Source: Thereva unica
Taxonomy: Eukaryota > Arthropoda > Insecta > Diptera > Therevidae
Reading direction: 5' to 3'
DNA length: 64,000 nucleotides
Assembly (NCBI GenBank): GCA_949987705.1
Contig: OX465281.1
Span: 158,982,393-159,046,392, forward strand
Below, piece by piece: positions 55,733 through 64,000 of the stretch (position 1 is the stretch's first letter; every line of letters begins with the position of its first letter). Position numbers and translations under genes: made by a program. The notes below the pieces were generated by a model. It worked only from the letters and a program-made list of their open reading frames with translations, was not told where the DNA came from and searched no databases.

Positions 55733-56399
55733 CGCCGGAGTTCAACATTTCAATTAATTCCCTTTGTAATTTCTTTGCATCAGCTATATCATTGGCCCCT
55801 GCTAGCAGATCGTCGACGTAGAAGTTTTTTAAGGTGGCTTTGGATGCTAGTGGCCATCTTTTTCTCTCATCTTCTGCTAACTGATGCAACGTTCTGATTG
55901 CTAAATACGGCGCAGAGGTTGTACCGAATGTCACGGTTTTCAGTTGGTACTCCTGTGGCCTTGGTTCAGTTGGATGTTTCCAGATTATCCGTTGGTAATT
56001 CTGATGATCCGGATGCATCCAAATCATCCTATACATTTTTTCAATATCTCCTGTTATAGAGATTTTATGTTTACGCCAATTGAGTAGTATTGAAAATAGC
56101 TTATGTTGTATAGTTGGTCCCTTTAGCAGAAAGTCGTTCAAAGATTTGCCGTTGGTTGTTTTGCATGAGGCATCGAAGACGACTCGCAATTTGGTAGTGG
56201 TACTGTCTTTAAAAACCGCATGGTGAGGGATGTAATAGTGTGATGTTTCGGCATTTCCTGATTCCACCATTTGCATTTGGTTTAAGTCCAAGTATTCATT
56301 TAGGCACTTTGCATAGTCCTTGGCTAGATCTGGAAATTTTTGAAATTTCTTCATTAACGCATAGAATGGTTTTAACGCTTGTGATTTAGATTCTCCCAA
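55733..56399 (-). pseudogene. pol: BEL-3 reverse transcriptase N-terminal part
   Basis: MGESKSQALKPFYALMKKF, SHYYIPHHAVFKDSTTTKLR, VVFDASCKTTNGKSLNDF, GDIEKMYRMIWMHP, TFGTTSAPYLAIRTL and the catalytic FYVDDLLAGAND, then LIEMLNSGGF cut by the Gypsy LTR. Apart from the insertion this part is open. It is clearly of the BEL-1 type. Confidence 0.85.
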
Positions 56400-58018
56400 T
56401 ATTGGCGATTTGTTGTTGAAAGGGTAGTTTCACTTCATATTGGCGTTGCTGAAGCGCTTATGAGAGGCTTGAAAACATTCTTCGCACTCTTTCTCTTCCT
56501 TAGTGAGCATAGGACTTGACGGAACTTTTTCTATTTCCCAAAACTTGGAAATTTGATGACTTAGATCTTCGGTTGTGACTGTCAGCGCAATTGAATTGGT
56601 TTGTGGTGCACTTGTTGTTGGTCCTAATAATATCCAACCAAAAATTATGTTGATTGCAACTACAGATGTTTTCGTTCCCTTTACTACGCCATCTAGTAAG
56701 ATCCTTGAGTATGCGTTGACTCCTAGCAGGGCATCTATTCGTCCTGGTTTCCAAAACGTTGAGTCGGCTAATGGCAGTCCTACTATGTGTCCGAGTTCTC
56801 TCTTATGGATTTTATAAGTGGATCCGTAATTTTCTGGATAACCAAAAACGTTTCGTTGATTTGCTGTGTTTCAGAATTGCACCCTTGCAGTTGTAACGTG
56901 GTTTGACTCCTTGCATTGGCCGCTGTAATCTCGTTTACACTGGTAATCTCGTTTACCCTTTACGGAAACCAGAGCTGTAGAAAGAAGGGCATGCACATTT
57001 TGATTTGCAATAAAGGCTTGAACTGTGTTGTCAGCGCTGTGGCTAGTGCCTTCGTCAATGGCTCTTCTTGGGCCGTTAGCAGGCTGCTTGTTTTGAGTAT
57101 CGTCGTGAAGTGATGTGTGGTGTTTTTGCATTTTTGAAGCAGTTGAATTTGCTCGTGCAGTTGATATGTGAGTGGTTGCTGGACAGACAATTAATACAAC
57201 GCCCTGCTGACTTGATAGTGGTGAGCTTTGTCTGTGGACTCATCTGCTTATAAACAGGACACCTCTGAACATAATGCTTCCCCTCACAGGCAGGACATCT
57301 GTCTCTCCTTACAATATGGTATGATGCTACCTTTTCCTTGACAGTCTAACTGGTGCAGTTCTTGGAGTGATTGCGTCAGCAATGGATTCTAAAACTTTCA
57401 GTCGAGTATTTAAAAACAACATAAATTTCGTTAGTTCAGGTAATTCCTTTTGTGTTCCGAGCTCCTCCTCCCAATGTCTAAGGGTTACGAAAGGGAGCCT
57501 TTGAACCAAAATATGAATAAGTAATACATCCCACGACGTAGTATCCACATTGAGATTTTTGAGCTGCTGCATACACTCCTCTATAGTTTCTATGTATTCC
57601 TTTAAACTCTTGGTTGATTCCACATTTAATTTGGACTGACCTATGAGACGTTTTAATTGGTGGTTGACTAATATTCGTGTGTTCTCAAAACCTTCCTTAA
57701 GTTTGGTCCATGCTGGCTCATAATCTTCATTTGTGACCGGGATATGCCTTAAAATTCGCTCCGCATCTCCAACTAATGAAGTTTTCAGATGGTGTAATTT
57801 CTGGACTGGCTTAAGGTTTGTTTTGTTGTGGACTAATGACACGAATAAGTCGTGAAAGGATCGCCACATGTCAAAATCACCATTAAATTTTGGTAAGGAA
57901 ATTCTCGGCAGAGTCTCATGCTGCACGATAGTTGTTTGGATCGCAGGACTTGATGTATTGGTGGCAGTAGCTTCTTTCCTGGTTTCTGCAGGGATAAACT
58001 TTCGTAGACCTTCCATCA
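56400..58018 (-). pseudogene. gag: BEL-3 gag and protease (broken, 5'-truncated)
   Basis: Gag core 57327-58016: MEGLRKFIPAETRK, LPRISLPKFNGDFDMWRSF, LVGDAERILRHIPV, KSLKEYIETIEECMQQL. Behind it are remnants of zinc knuckles (about 57180-57310) and of the protease (56500-57130) in several frames, including an inner duplication of about 15 bp around TAATCTCGTTTAC (56930-56960). The gag start (about 100 residues compared with BEL-1) is missing at 58018. Confidence 0.75.
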
Positions 58019-58601
58019 GCGAGCAATAATAATAAGAGTGATGAGCTAGAACAAATTTTCAAAAATGTTTCAATGCCCTTGAGATCAGCTGATAAAAATT
58101 TCAGTAGGAGTGAAAAAGTCAAAATATCAAAGATGTAATATCTATGATAAAAGGAGGCGGAACTACTTTCACACAATACGCAAAGTGTGTGAAAGCAAGA
58201 TAAAAAATGACGGAGAAGTGACTGGAATGTGAACTGGAAATATTTTGACAGTTCTCATTTTAATGGCATCGAAATCGGATGCAAGTTTATAAGTCATCGA
58301 TTCCCGATATTTTACATTATAAAATTGATTTTTTACGAATCATATGTAGTCATAAACATTTCATTGCATTAAATTTACCATTTGCAACACCATATACAAC
58401 ATTATTAGCACCGTGCAGCCCGACACCAAGTTTTGCAGGGAAATTTTGAGAAAACATTATATGCTGACTTGACCGCTAGACAGCAACATTTTTTAGTTGG
58501 TTTAGTTTTAAGTAAATGAATTATCACAAGTTTTGGAAGTGTCGTAAGTTAAACAGGTAAAAGAAACGAAATTACACGATTTAAAATTGTTAATATTGTA
58601 G
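58019..58601. other. Stretch between BEL-3 and DOCK fragment
   Basis: No supported gene. A short plus-strand frame SDELEQIFKNVSMPLRSAD at about 58035-58095 might be an upstream DOCK exon; I cannot support that from the sequence alone. Confidence 0.4.
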
Positions 58602-60024
58602 AAATCCACTCGATGATTATCAAGATCCACATCAACCAATGACAACATCTACAATAAGTCCAGAAGTTGCTTACGCTATTTCCGGCAGCCGAGTATACTG
58701 TCCAGAACCAGTGAAAAATAAATCACCATTAAGCAGTGAGAATACACGCCATCTTCTAGTGCGTTTCCTGTGGGTGTTGAAAAATTTGGATAAGAAAATT
58801 TTATATCGATGTGCATTGGGATTAAGTCTGCATCGTGTCCATCAAATGCTTCAAGTATTAAATGTTTGCATAGCATGTTTTGAATATAAAGGCCAAAAAC
58901 GTCTTCCGATATTGAAGCGAAATACCCAAATCTCCCGTAAAACGCCATATTTAAAAGAAAGACTGGAAGAATGTATACGAGGTACTGGCTCTGCTCGAAA
59001 TGATTTAATTAATAGTAGAAAAGATCGTAATTCAACTGAAAAATACCGCTGGCGGAATTATGCCTACTGCTGTTGAAGCATTGCGGATCACAGCTTCCTG
59101 GTGTTAGGTCTCAAGCGGCTGCGTCATTGTACTTGCTAATGAGGCAGAATTTTAAAATTCGGAATGTAAGTAGCTTATTTGTACTGTAAAATTGGTTATT
59201 TATAAATTATTTTTTCAGAACTTTGCCCGCGTTAAAATGCAAGTAACTATGTCCTTAAGTTCACTAGTCGGAACAAGTGCCACTTTCAGTGAAAAGTCTC
59301 TTCGTCGAGCCCTGAAAACTATTCTTGTCTATGCAGAATCTGATATAGATCTACAAACCACATCCTTTCCCGAACAAGTCCAGGATCTACTATTCAATCA
59401 GCATATGATCCTTTCTGATACAGTAAAAATGAAAGAATATCAAGAAGATCCTGAAATGCTTCTTGTCTTAATGCATAGAATCGCCAAAGGCTATCAAAAC
59501 AATCCAGACTTACTTAACATGGCTAGAAAATATGGCGAAAAAGAATAAGGAAGGTGCCAATCACACTGAAGCTGCTATGTGCTACGTGCATAGTGCCTCC
59601 TTAGTAGCAGAATATTTAAGTATTCTTGAATCTCAGCCGCATCTTCCTGTGGGTGCTGGGTCTTTTCAAAAGATAACACCAAACTCCCTCATGGAATCTG
59701 CTGTGTCTGAGGATGTCTTAAACCCCGGCGAAGATGGATTATGCGCCTTGGCAATCATTTTACTGAAAGTGGTCTAAAAGCATGGAAGAAGCAGCTAATG
59801 CTTTTCAAATAGCTGGAATGTATGAAGCTGTGAATGAAGTTTATAAAGTATTGATACCAATATGTGAATTGAATCGTGATTTCTTGAAATTAGCAAAAAT
59901 GCATGGAAAATTACAGGAAGATTTTAATCGTATCGCACAATTACAAGGGAAACGGGTTTTTGGAACGTATTTTCATGTTGGATTTTATGGCACAAGATTT
60001 GGGGATTTGGATCAGCAGGAATTA
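58602..60024 (+). pseudogene. DOCK6/7/8-like (Zizimin-related) gene fragment with intron
   Basis: Exon 58602-59165: HLLVRFLWVLKNLDKKILY, VLNVCIACFEYKGQKRL, RLEECIRGTGSARNDLI, then a deletion near 59054 that removes roughly 85 family residues and shifts frame to [19 protein letters not shown]. Donor AAT|GTAAGT, 53-nt intron (59166-59218), acceptor TTTTTCAG|AAC. The next exon continues [40 protein letters not shown] and [20 protein letters not shown] with frameshifts near 59540 and 59755-59780, and ends after [20 protein letters not shown]. The family are Rho-GTPase exchange factors; this covers the region before and into the first part of DHR-2 but not its catalytic end. The retained intron shows DNA-level duplication or decay in place. 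Confidence 0.85.
59166..59218 (+). other. Intron in DOCK fragment
   Basis: GTAAGTAG...TTTTTTCAG, 53 nt. The flanking codons join as KIRN|NFARVKM, the expected family reading. Confidence 0.8.
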
Positions 60025-60613
60025 GGCTAACACCATTGATAACATTAAGTCCTAGTCAAGATTTCTTTTTATTATTATTATATAAGTATTATTTTTAATT
60101 TTATTTCACAGAGAAAATGGCTACACAAGAATAGCACCAATTCGATGGTAAATTAATTAAAAAACAAACACACAAAAAACAAACAACTTCCTACAATAAA
60201 ATTTTCCAGCAACAAAATATGATACGACCAAAAAAAAAATGATACATCTTCAAATTGAAAATTAAATCGTTGTTTCATTGTTTCGTATAAATTTATTGTT
60301 TCATTTTTTCGTATAAGCTAATAAGTGTATGTTAGTTAAGAATTTGCTTTCTAAATTATAATATAATAATATGAAATTACATTATAATTATAATATAATT
60401 GAGTAAGTTGAAAGGAAAAAGGGTGCAAGTGCAAGCCTTTGAAGCCTACTTATTATCATCAATTTTGAAAGTTTTTATTTCGATTATTTGTAATATCGTT
60501 TTCCCTTTCTATTCAATAATATTATTTAAAATTAGCAAATACTTTTAAGCTCTCACCACGACAAGGTCTACACTTACTGGAGAGATCTGAAAAGAAATAT
60601 CCCAAAAAAAAGA
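60025..60613. other. AT-rich non-coding stretch
   Basis: No gene seen. ENGYTRIAPI after a TTTCACAG at about 60105-60150 could be an exon scrap but has no recognisable match. Confidence 0.5.
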
Positions 60614-60825
60614 GCACTTCTCCATCTTCTTCTTCTTTAACGGCTCTACAACCGGGATCCGGTCCTGGCCTCGCGCAACTGTTCTCTCCACCGGTCCCGA
60701 TTCTGAGCCGATGTCATCCAGTTTGGCATCCCTAAACTCTGAGCGTCCTGGTCCACGCCATCCTTCCAGCGAAGGTTGGGCCTCCCTCGCTGTCGCACCC
60801 CATAGGTCTTACCGCACTTCTCCAT
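60614..60825 (-). mobile_element. 5'-truncated LINE 3' end with 12-bp target duplication
   Basis: A 188-bp insert (60626-60813) between two GCACTTCTCCAT copies (60614-60625, 60814-60825). The minus strand encodes the tail of an RTE-type ORF2 (RQRGRPNLRWKDGVDQDAQS, then DRWREQLREARTGSRL) and ends in AAGAAGAAGAAG. Unlike LINE-B in sequence but with the same GAA-type tail. Confidence 0.8.
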
Positions 60826-61289
60826 CATCTAATAAAAAAATAAACTATGAAGGTTAATTAGTGCTGTTTTTTTGGCATAAAATGCGACGATATAAAATGT
60901 CTTTTAAATAGTTCTTTTTTTACTTTTTCCCATTTCACTCAATGTTCTACACTTCAACACTTTTTTGTTTTATCTATTAGCAATATATCGCTCTATTGCA
61001 TTTTCATTTTTATTTTCTCTTTTTATTTTCTATTTTTCTATTTTCGCCAAGTTGATGTACTGGTAGGTTCATATTACTTTTTTTTTATCTAAAATTAAAA
61101 CAGATTATACAGTGTTATTGATAAACGGAACTAATATACCTTTCGATAAAAATTTCCATGCATGATTATAGTCTTTTTACGTTTTTTTTAATCCGCCAAG
61201 TTGGTTTCGTTTGGTTGTCTGGTTCCCGTAGCTTTTGTTGCAGTTTTATCTAAAATTGTCAAAAGGAATTAAATAAAACGGATTCCATA

Positions 61290-61715
61290 GTGTTATTAAT
61301 AAACTTACATGTTACATTTCTTGATTGCTCGATGTGCTCTTCTATTTACAGTTTTCAACTAAGCACGATGAAGTTATCCCAACAAAGTTGAGAGTTCACC
61401 TGTACTTAGCATCAACTGATGTAATGGTAATCTTAGTTCAGACGTCATATGCCCCTGCTTCTGTTTCATATATATATTTTTTTTATACGTCATTAATTTC
61501 TTAGAAATGACTCAGTGCATTGATAAACAGTGTTATTGAAAAACTTGTTACATTTCTTGGTTCTAACTTAATGTGGTCTTGTACATATTTACCAACAGTT
61601 TTCAACCAAGCACGATGAAGTTATCCCAACAAAGTTGAGAGTTCACCTGTACTTAGCGACAACTGATCTAATGGTAATCTTTGGTGAGATTTCATATGCC
61701 CCTGCTTTTGTTTCA
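61290..61715. repeat. Direct repeats, period 247 bp, beside the P-like element
   Basis: 61349-61468 and 61596-61715 match over about 120 bp (AGCACGATGAAGTTATCCCA, CACCTGTACTTAGC). Weaker similarity extends left (GTGTTATTGATAAAC, TGTTACATTTCTTG). A third, partial unit starts at about 61111. Likely subterminal repeats of the neighbouring element. Confidence 0.75.
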
Positions 61716-61726
61716 GGCCAGGTTTC

Positions 61727-64000
61727 TTACAAATGACTTAGTGTAAGTATTTTGCGTCTGTTATTGCTTTTTCGAATATCTTTATTAAAGAATTTGATTG
61801 TATAATAGATCCGGGCTCTAATATACAATCGTAGGAGGTATTCCTTATTTGACGCTTCGTAACATTTAAAATTGAATTCTTTTTCTAATATTTCATACAA
61901 TTTATTCTCAATGTTAGTGCTTCCGATAAGAAGCTCAAAATGTTCTGCAAACTTCTTGTCTATGTTTTTTAGCTCATCCATAAATCGTTTGGTGGGCGTA
62001 ACCCATTTTCATAAGTTTTAAACACTGTGAATGCACTGTCCACTTTATCTTGCGGTAATTCGATGGCCTCACATTTATGATTTTCTTTGTGCTTTTTCGA
62101 GAGCCAACCGGCAAAATAAAACATAGCATTTTCTTCTCCGATATCCATATCACTGAAATCGGTCTTTATAATTAAACTGGGGGTCGTATTTGGTTGTATT
62201 GCCTCTAGGAACTCTATTAACTGTCTATTTACAGGTGGTAAATGTAAAGTTTTATCCGGTTCGCAGTTTGTTCCTTTACATATTTGTAAAAATTTCATTC
62301 TAAATATTTTTTTGAAGGTGCATGAAAATTGATACGCCGTGGGGTTATGATTACTACCTCCTCGACGTCGGATTAATGCGAAGCCATTTTCCAGCCCGTC
62401 TTGATTTAGATTTCTTGTTAGAAGAAAATCTATTCCTTTGGATTTCAGTTTTTCCTGTAGACTTAATAGGCTAGTAATAGCAATTTGCCACCCCATTACG
62501 AACTTAACGGAATTTATAACATCCTTATTCTGTTTATCTACAATTCTTAACTCTCGCAAGAACTTTTGCATATTGATTAAATGATCCAATTGCTTTCCTG
62601 TTCCGTTAAAAGGTCGCCTGAACTCTTTTGCTTCCGAAAATGTTTAAGAGTTGAAAATATCAAACAATTTATCAAATTTTTCTAGAAGCTCGGCTGTATA
62701 AATAGCCGTTGAAGAGCATTGATTTGTGCTGACTTGTGTGTAAATTCCTGCTGCCACACTTGCACTAATAACCTGCGTAGCTAATTTTACTTTCATTTTT
62801 TGAAATGAATTCGGATTTATATGCTCTGGGCTTAGTTTGGGAGCTAACCTGAAAGTGTGCTCTCTGTCCCATTCTGCAAATTTTATTATATCTTGCCACT
62901 TTACAGTTTTATATTCTTCAAACAAGAAATTTTTCGTAAGTAAACTGTTTCTTAAACTCTGATTTCCTTTAAATGATGTTTTCGCTGCAGTAATATTTAA
63001 TAATTTTGCGACTCCAATAAAGTTTGATCCTTGGTCGCATACTATAGCCTGCGGATGAAGCCCAACTTGTTGCAATTTATTTATTGTTTCTAGTACTAAG
63101 TCTCTTTCTTGAGCACTGGGACAAGTCGTGTTAACGAAAATATAACCCAAGAAATGTTTATAATTATGGGTTATGCCTCTGGCCATCAAAACAAAAGCAT
63201 TTTTGGCTACCAAGTTATTTTTTGTTAGTCCGTTATCTTCCAGGCTTATAATCTCACCTTTCTTTCTATCGTAGAACAGGTTTTCTTTAATTGCCATTTC
63301 GTCAAACGCAACCATGCAATATTTTGCTATTTCTGGCAGTGTTTCTATTTTAAGCTGTAATGCTTTGAAGTAAGCATAATTTAATCCTGGCACTGAAGGC
63401 CAGCTTTTTACATAACTCCTTAACGTTGATGCAGCTGGTAATATTATTGTTTTCGCCAAAAAATTATAAGCAGTGGGCGCTAAAAAGTATAAGCTTAACG
63501 CAAACTGCTTTAGGTCATGTTCATAATTTGACCTTTCTTTTTCCTCATGGAATTTTTAATTTGGCATTCAACAAGATTTGCTAAGTCTTTTGGTAGCAAA
63601 TCAAGTGCCTCACGTATAATGCTTTCCCTTGTTCTTTTCTTTTGTAGGGTGCTTATAATTTTATTTTTTTCTTCAATTTGCTTCTGAAGCTCTTTTATCT
63701 GTTCTTTCAATTTACTCTTTCTGGGCGTACATAGTGATAATGAACGCTCAGTGGCAATGACTTTTTTTTTCTTAGGGTTGGGAATATTTTCCTCATTCTC
63801 TGCCCATTGTGATTTTCTTTTAAATGCTATGTTGTTTGCTTTATTTATGTTTGGTAAATTTATTACTGAAAGCACTTTAAATTTACTAGTATCGCATTGT
63901 GATTCAGGTTTTTTTAAGATTCCAGTATCCAAATTTGAAGAGATGACTGGTTTATCTTCTTCTAAGAATTGTTCTTCGCAAACAGTTTCCTCCTTTACTG
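61727..64000 (-). pseudogene. P-superfamily (THAP9-like) transposase, broken, 5' end off window
   Basis: The frame is open from the window edge to 63510: acidic lead, then a coiled coil (LKEQIKELQKQIEEKNKIIS). The N-terminal THAP DNA-binding domain should lie beyond 64000. A frameshift near 63520 leads to LPAASTLRSYVKSWPSVPG and the RNase-H-like core: YCMVAFDEMAIKENLFYDRK (first Asp), IVCDQGSNFIGVAKLL (second Asp). An in-frame TAA at 62644 and then RNLNQDGLENGFALIRRRGG (Glu) with NHNPTAYQF follow. A frameshift near 61975 precedes the last 84 codons. The catalytic residues are visible, but three breaks make this copy inactive. The enzyme would excise and insert P-like DNA elements. Confidence 0.85.

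Larger units (their letters stand above)
38874..58018 (-). mobile_element. BEL/Pao element BEL-3, split by the Gypsy pair
   Basis: Minus-strand pieces: gag 58018 to about 56870, protease to about 56500, reverse transcriptase 56399-55733, then after the Gypsy insertion reverse transcriptase end and RNase H 40750-39873, a deletion that removed integrase, and the 3' ORF. Joining 55733 to 40745 across one GAATC restores NSGGFNLRKW. It lacks its 5' LTR and the first part of gag; the sequence changes at about 58018. Confidence 0.85.

Noticed and set aside
60105..60150. A last DOCK exon after TTTCACAG
   Set aside because: The short frame ENGYTRIAPIRW ends at a stop and does not resemble the family continuation after the DLDQQE segment.

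Overview
The window looks like repeat-rich, AT-rich insect genomic DNA. The evidence is BEL/Pao, Ty3/Gypsy, LINE and P-superfamily elements together with a decayed DOCK-family (Zizimin-related, DOCK6/7/8-like) host gene fragment that still contains a 53-nt intron. I cannot fix the insect order from this sequence. I see no intact host gene. Nearly everything is mobile or tandemly repeated DNA, often nested, and most coding regions are broken.

Layout. 1-8015: minus-strand BEL/Pao element (BEL-1), with its 5' LTR at the high-coordinate end and its 3' LTR cut by the window edge. 8016-9481: satellite of about 110-131 bp monomers in a three-monomer higher-order unit. 9482-18322: about 1.84-kb macro-satellite, in which five near-identical copies of a 1.47-kb solo-LTR-like sequence (TG...CA ends, TCATA on both sides) alternate with three satellite monomers. 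Each copy carries five consecutive stem-loops with a shared loop motif. 18571-20540: probable long LTR plus a Lys-type primer site, then a 200-N gap. 20741-21338 and 27269-27445: diverged 118-bp tandem repeat, split by a minus-strand LINE (LINE-A). LINE-A is itself split by a 2,073-bp foldback element that has perfect 168-bp inverted ends, a 9-bp target duplication and an interior of 8-bp minisatellite.

27751-28469: TTAA-bounded MITE. 28944-36841: plus-strand BEL/Pao element (BEL-2) with degraded gag-pol but an open 860-codon integrase-plus-envelope frame; the envelope part is of the baculovirus-F/errantivirus type. 38874-58018: minus-strand BEL/Pao element (BEL-3), integrase deleted and 5'-truncated, split by a 15-kb tandem Gypsy pair (LTR-internal-LTR-internal-LTR, outer target duplication GAATC). 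Both Gypsy copies share the same tRNA-derived SINE insertion and the same inactivating changes. A LINE (LINE-B) sits in the first LTR and a poly(A) retroposed sequence sits only in copy 1. 58602-60024: DOCK pseudogene. 60626-60813: tiny 5'-truncated LINE with a 12-bp target duplication. 61290-61715: direct repeats. 61727-64000: minus-strand P-superfamily transposase pseudogene running off the window.

The genes do not form a pathway; they record successive insertions. The most unusual signals are the solo-LTR/satellite macro-array with its stem-loops, the foldback element made of 8-mers, a conserved stem-loop directly before the polypurine tract in all three BEL elements, and a conserved accessory ORF directly downstream of a splice-acceptor-like site in BEL-1 and BEL-3.
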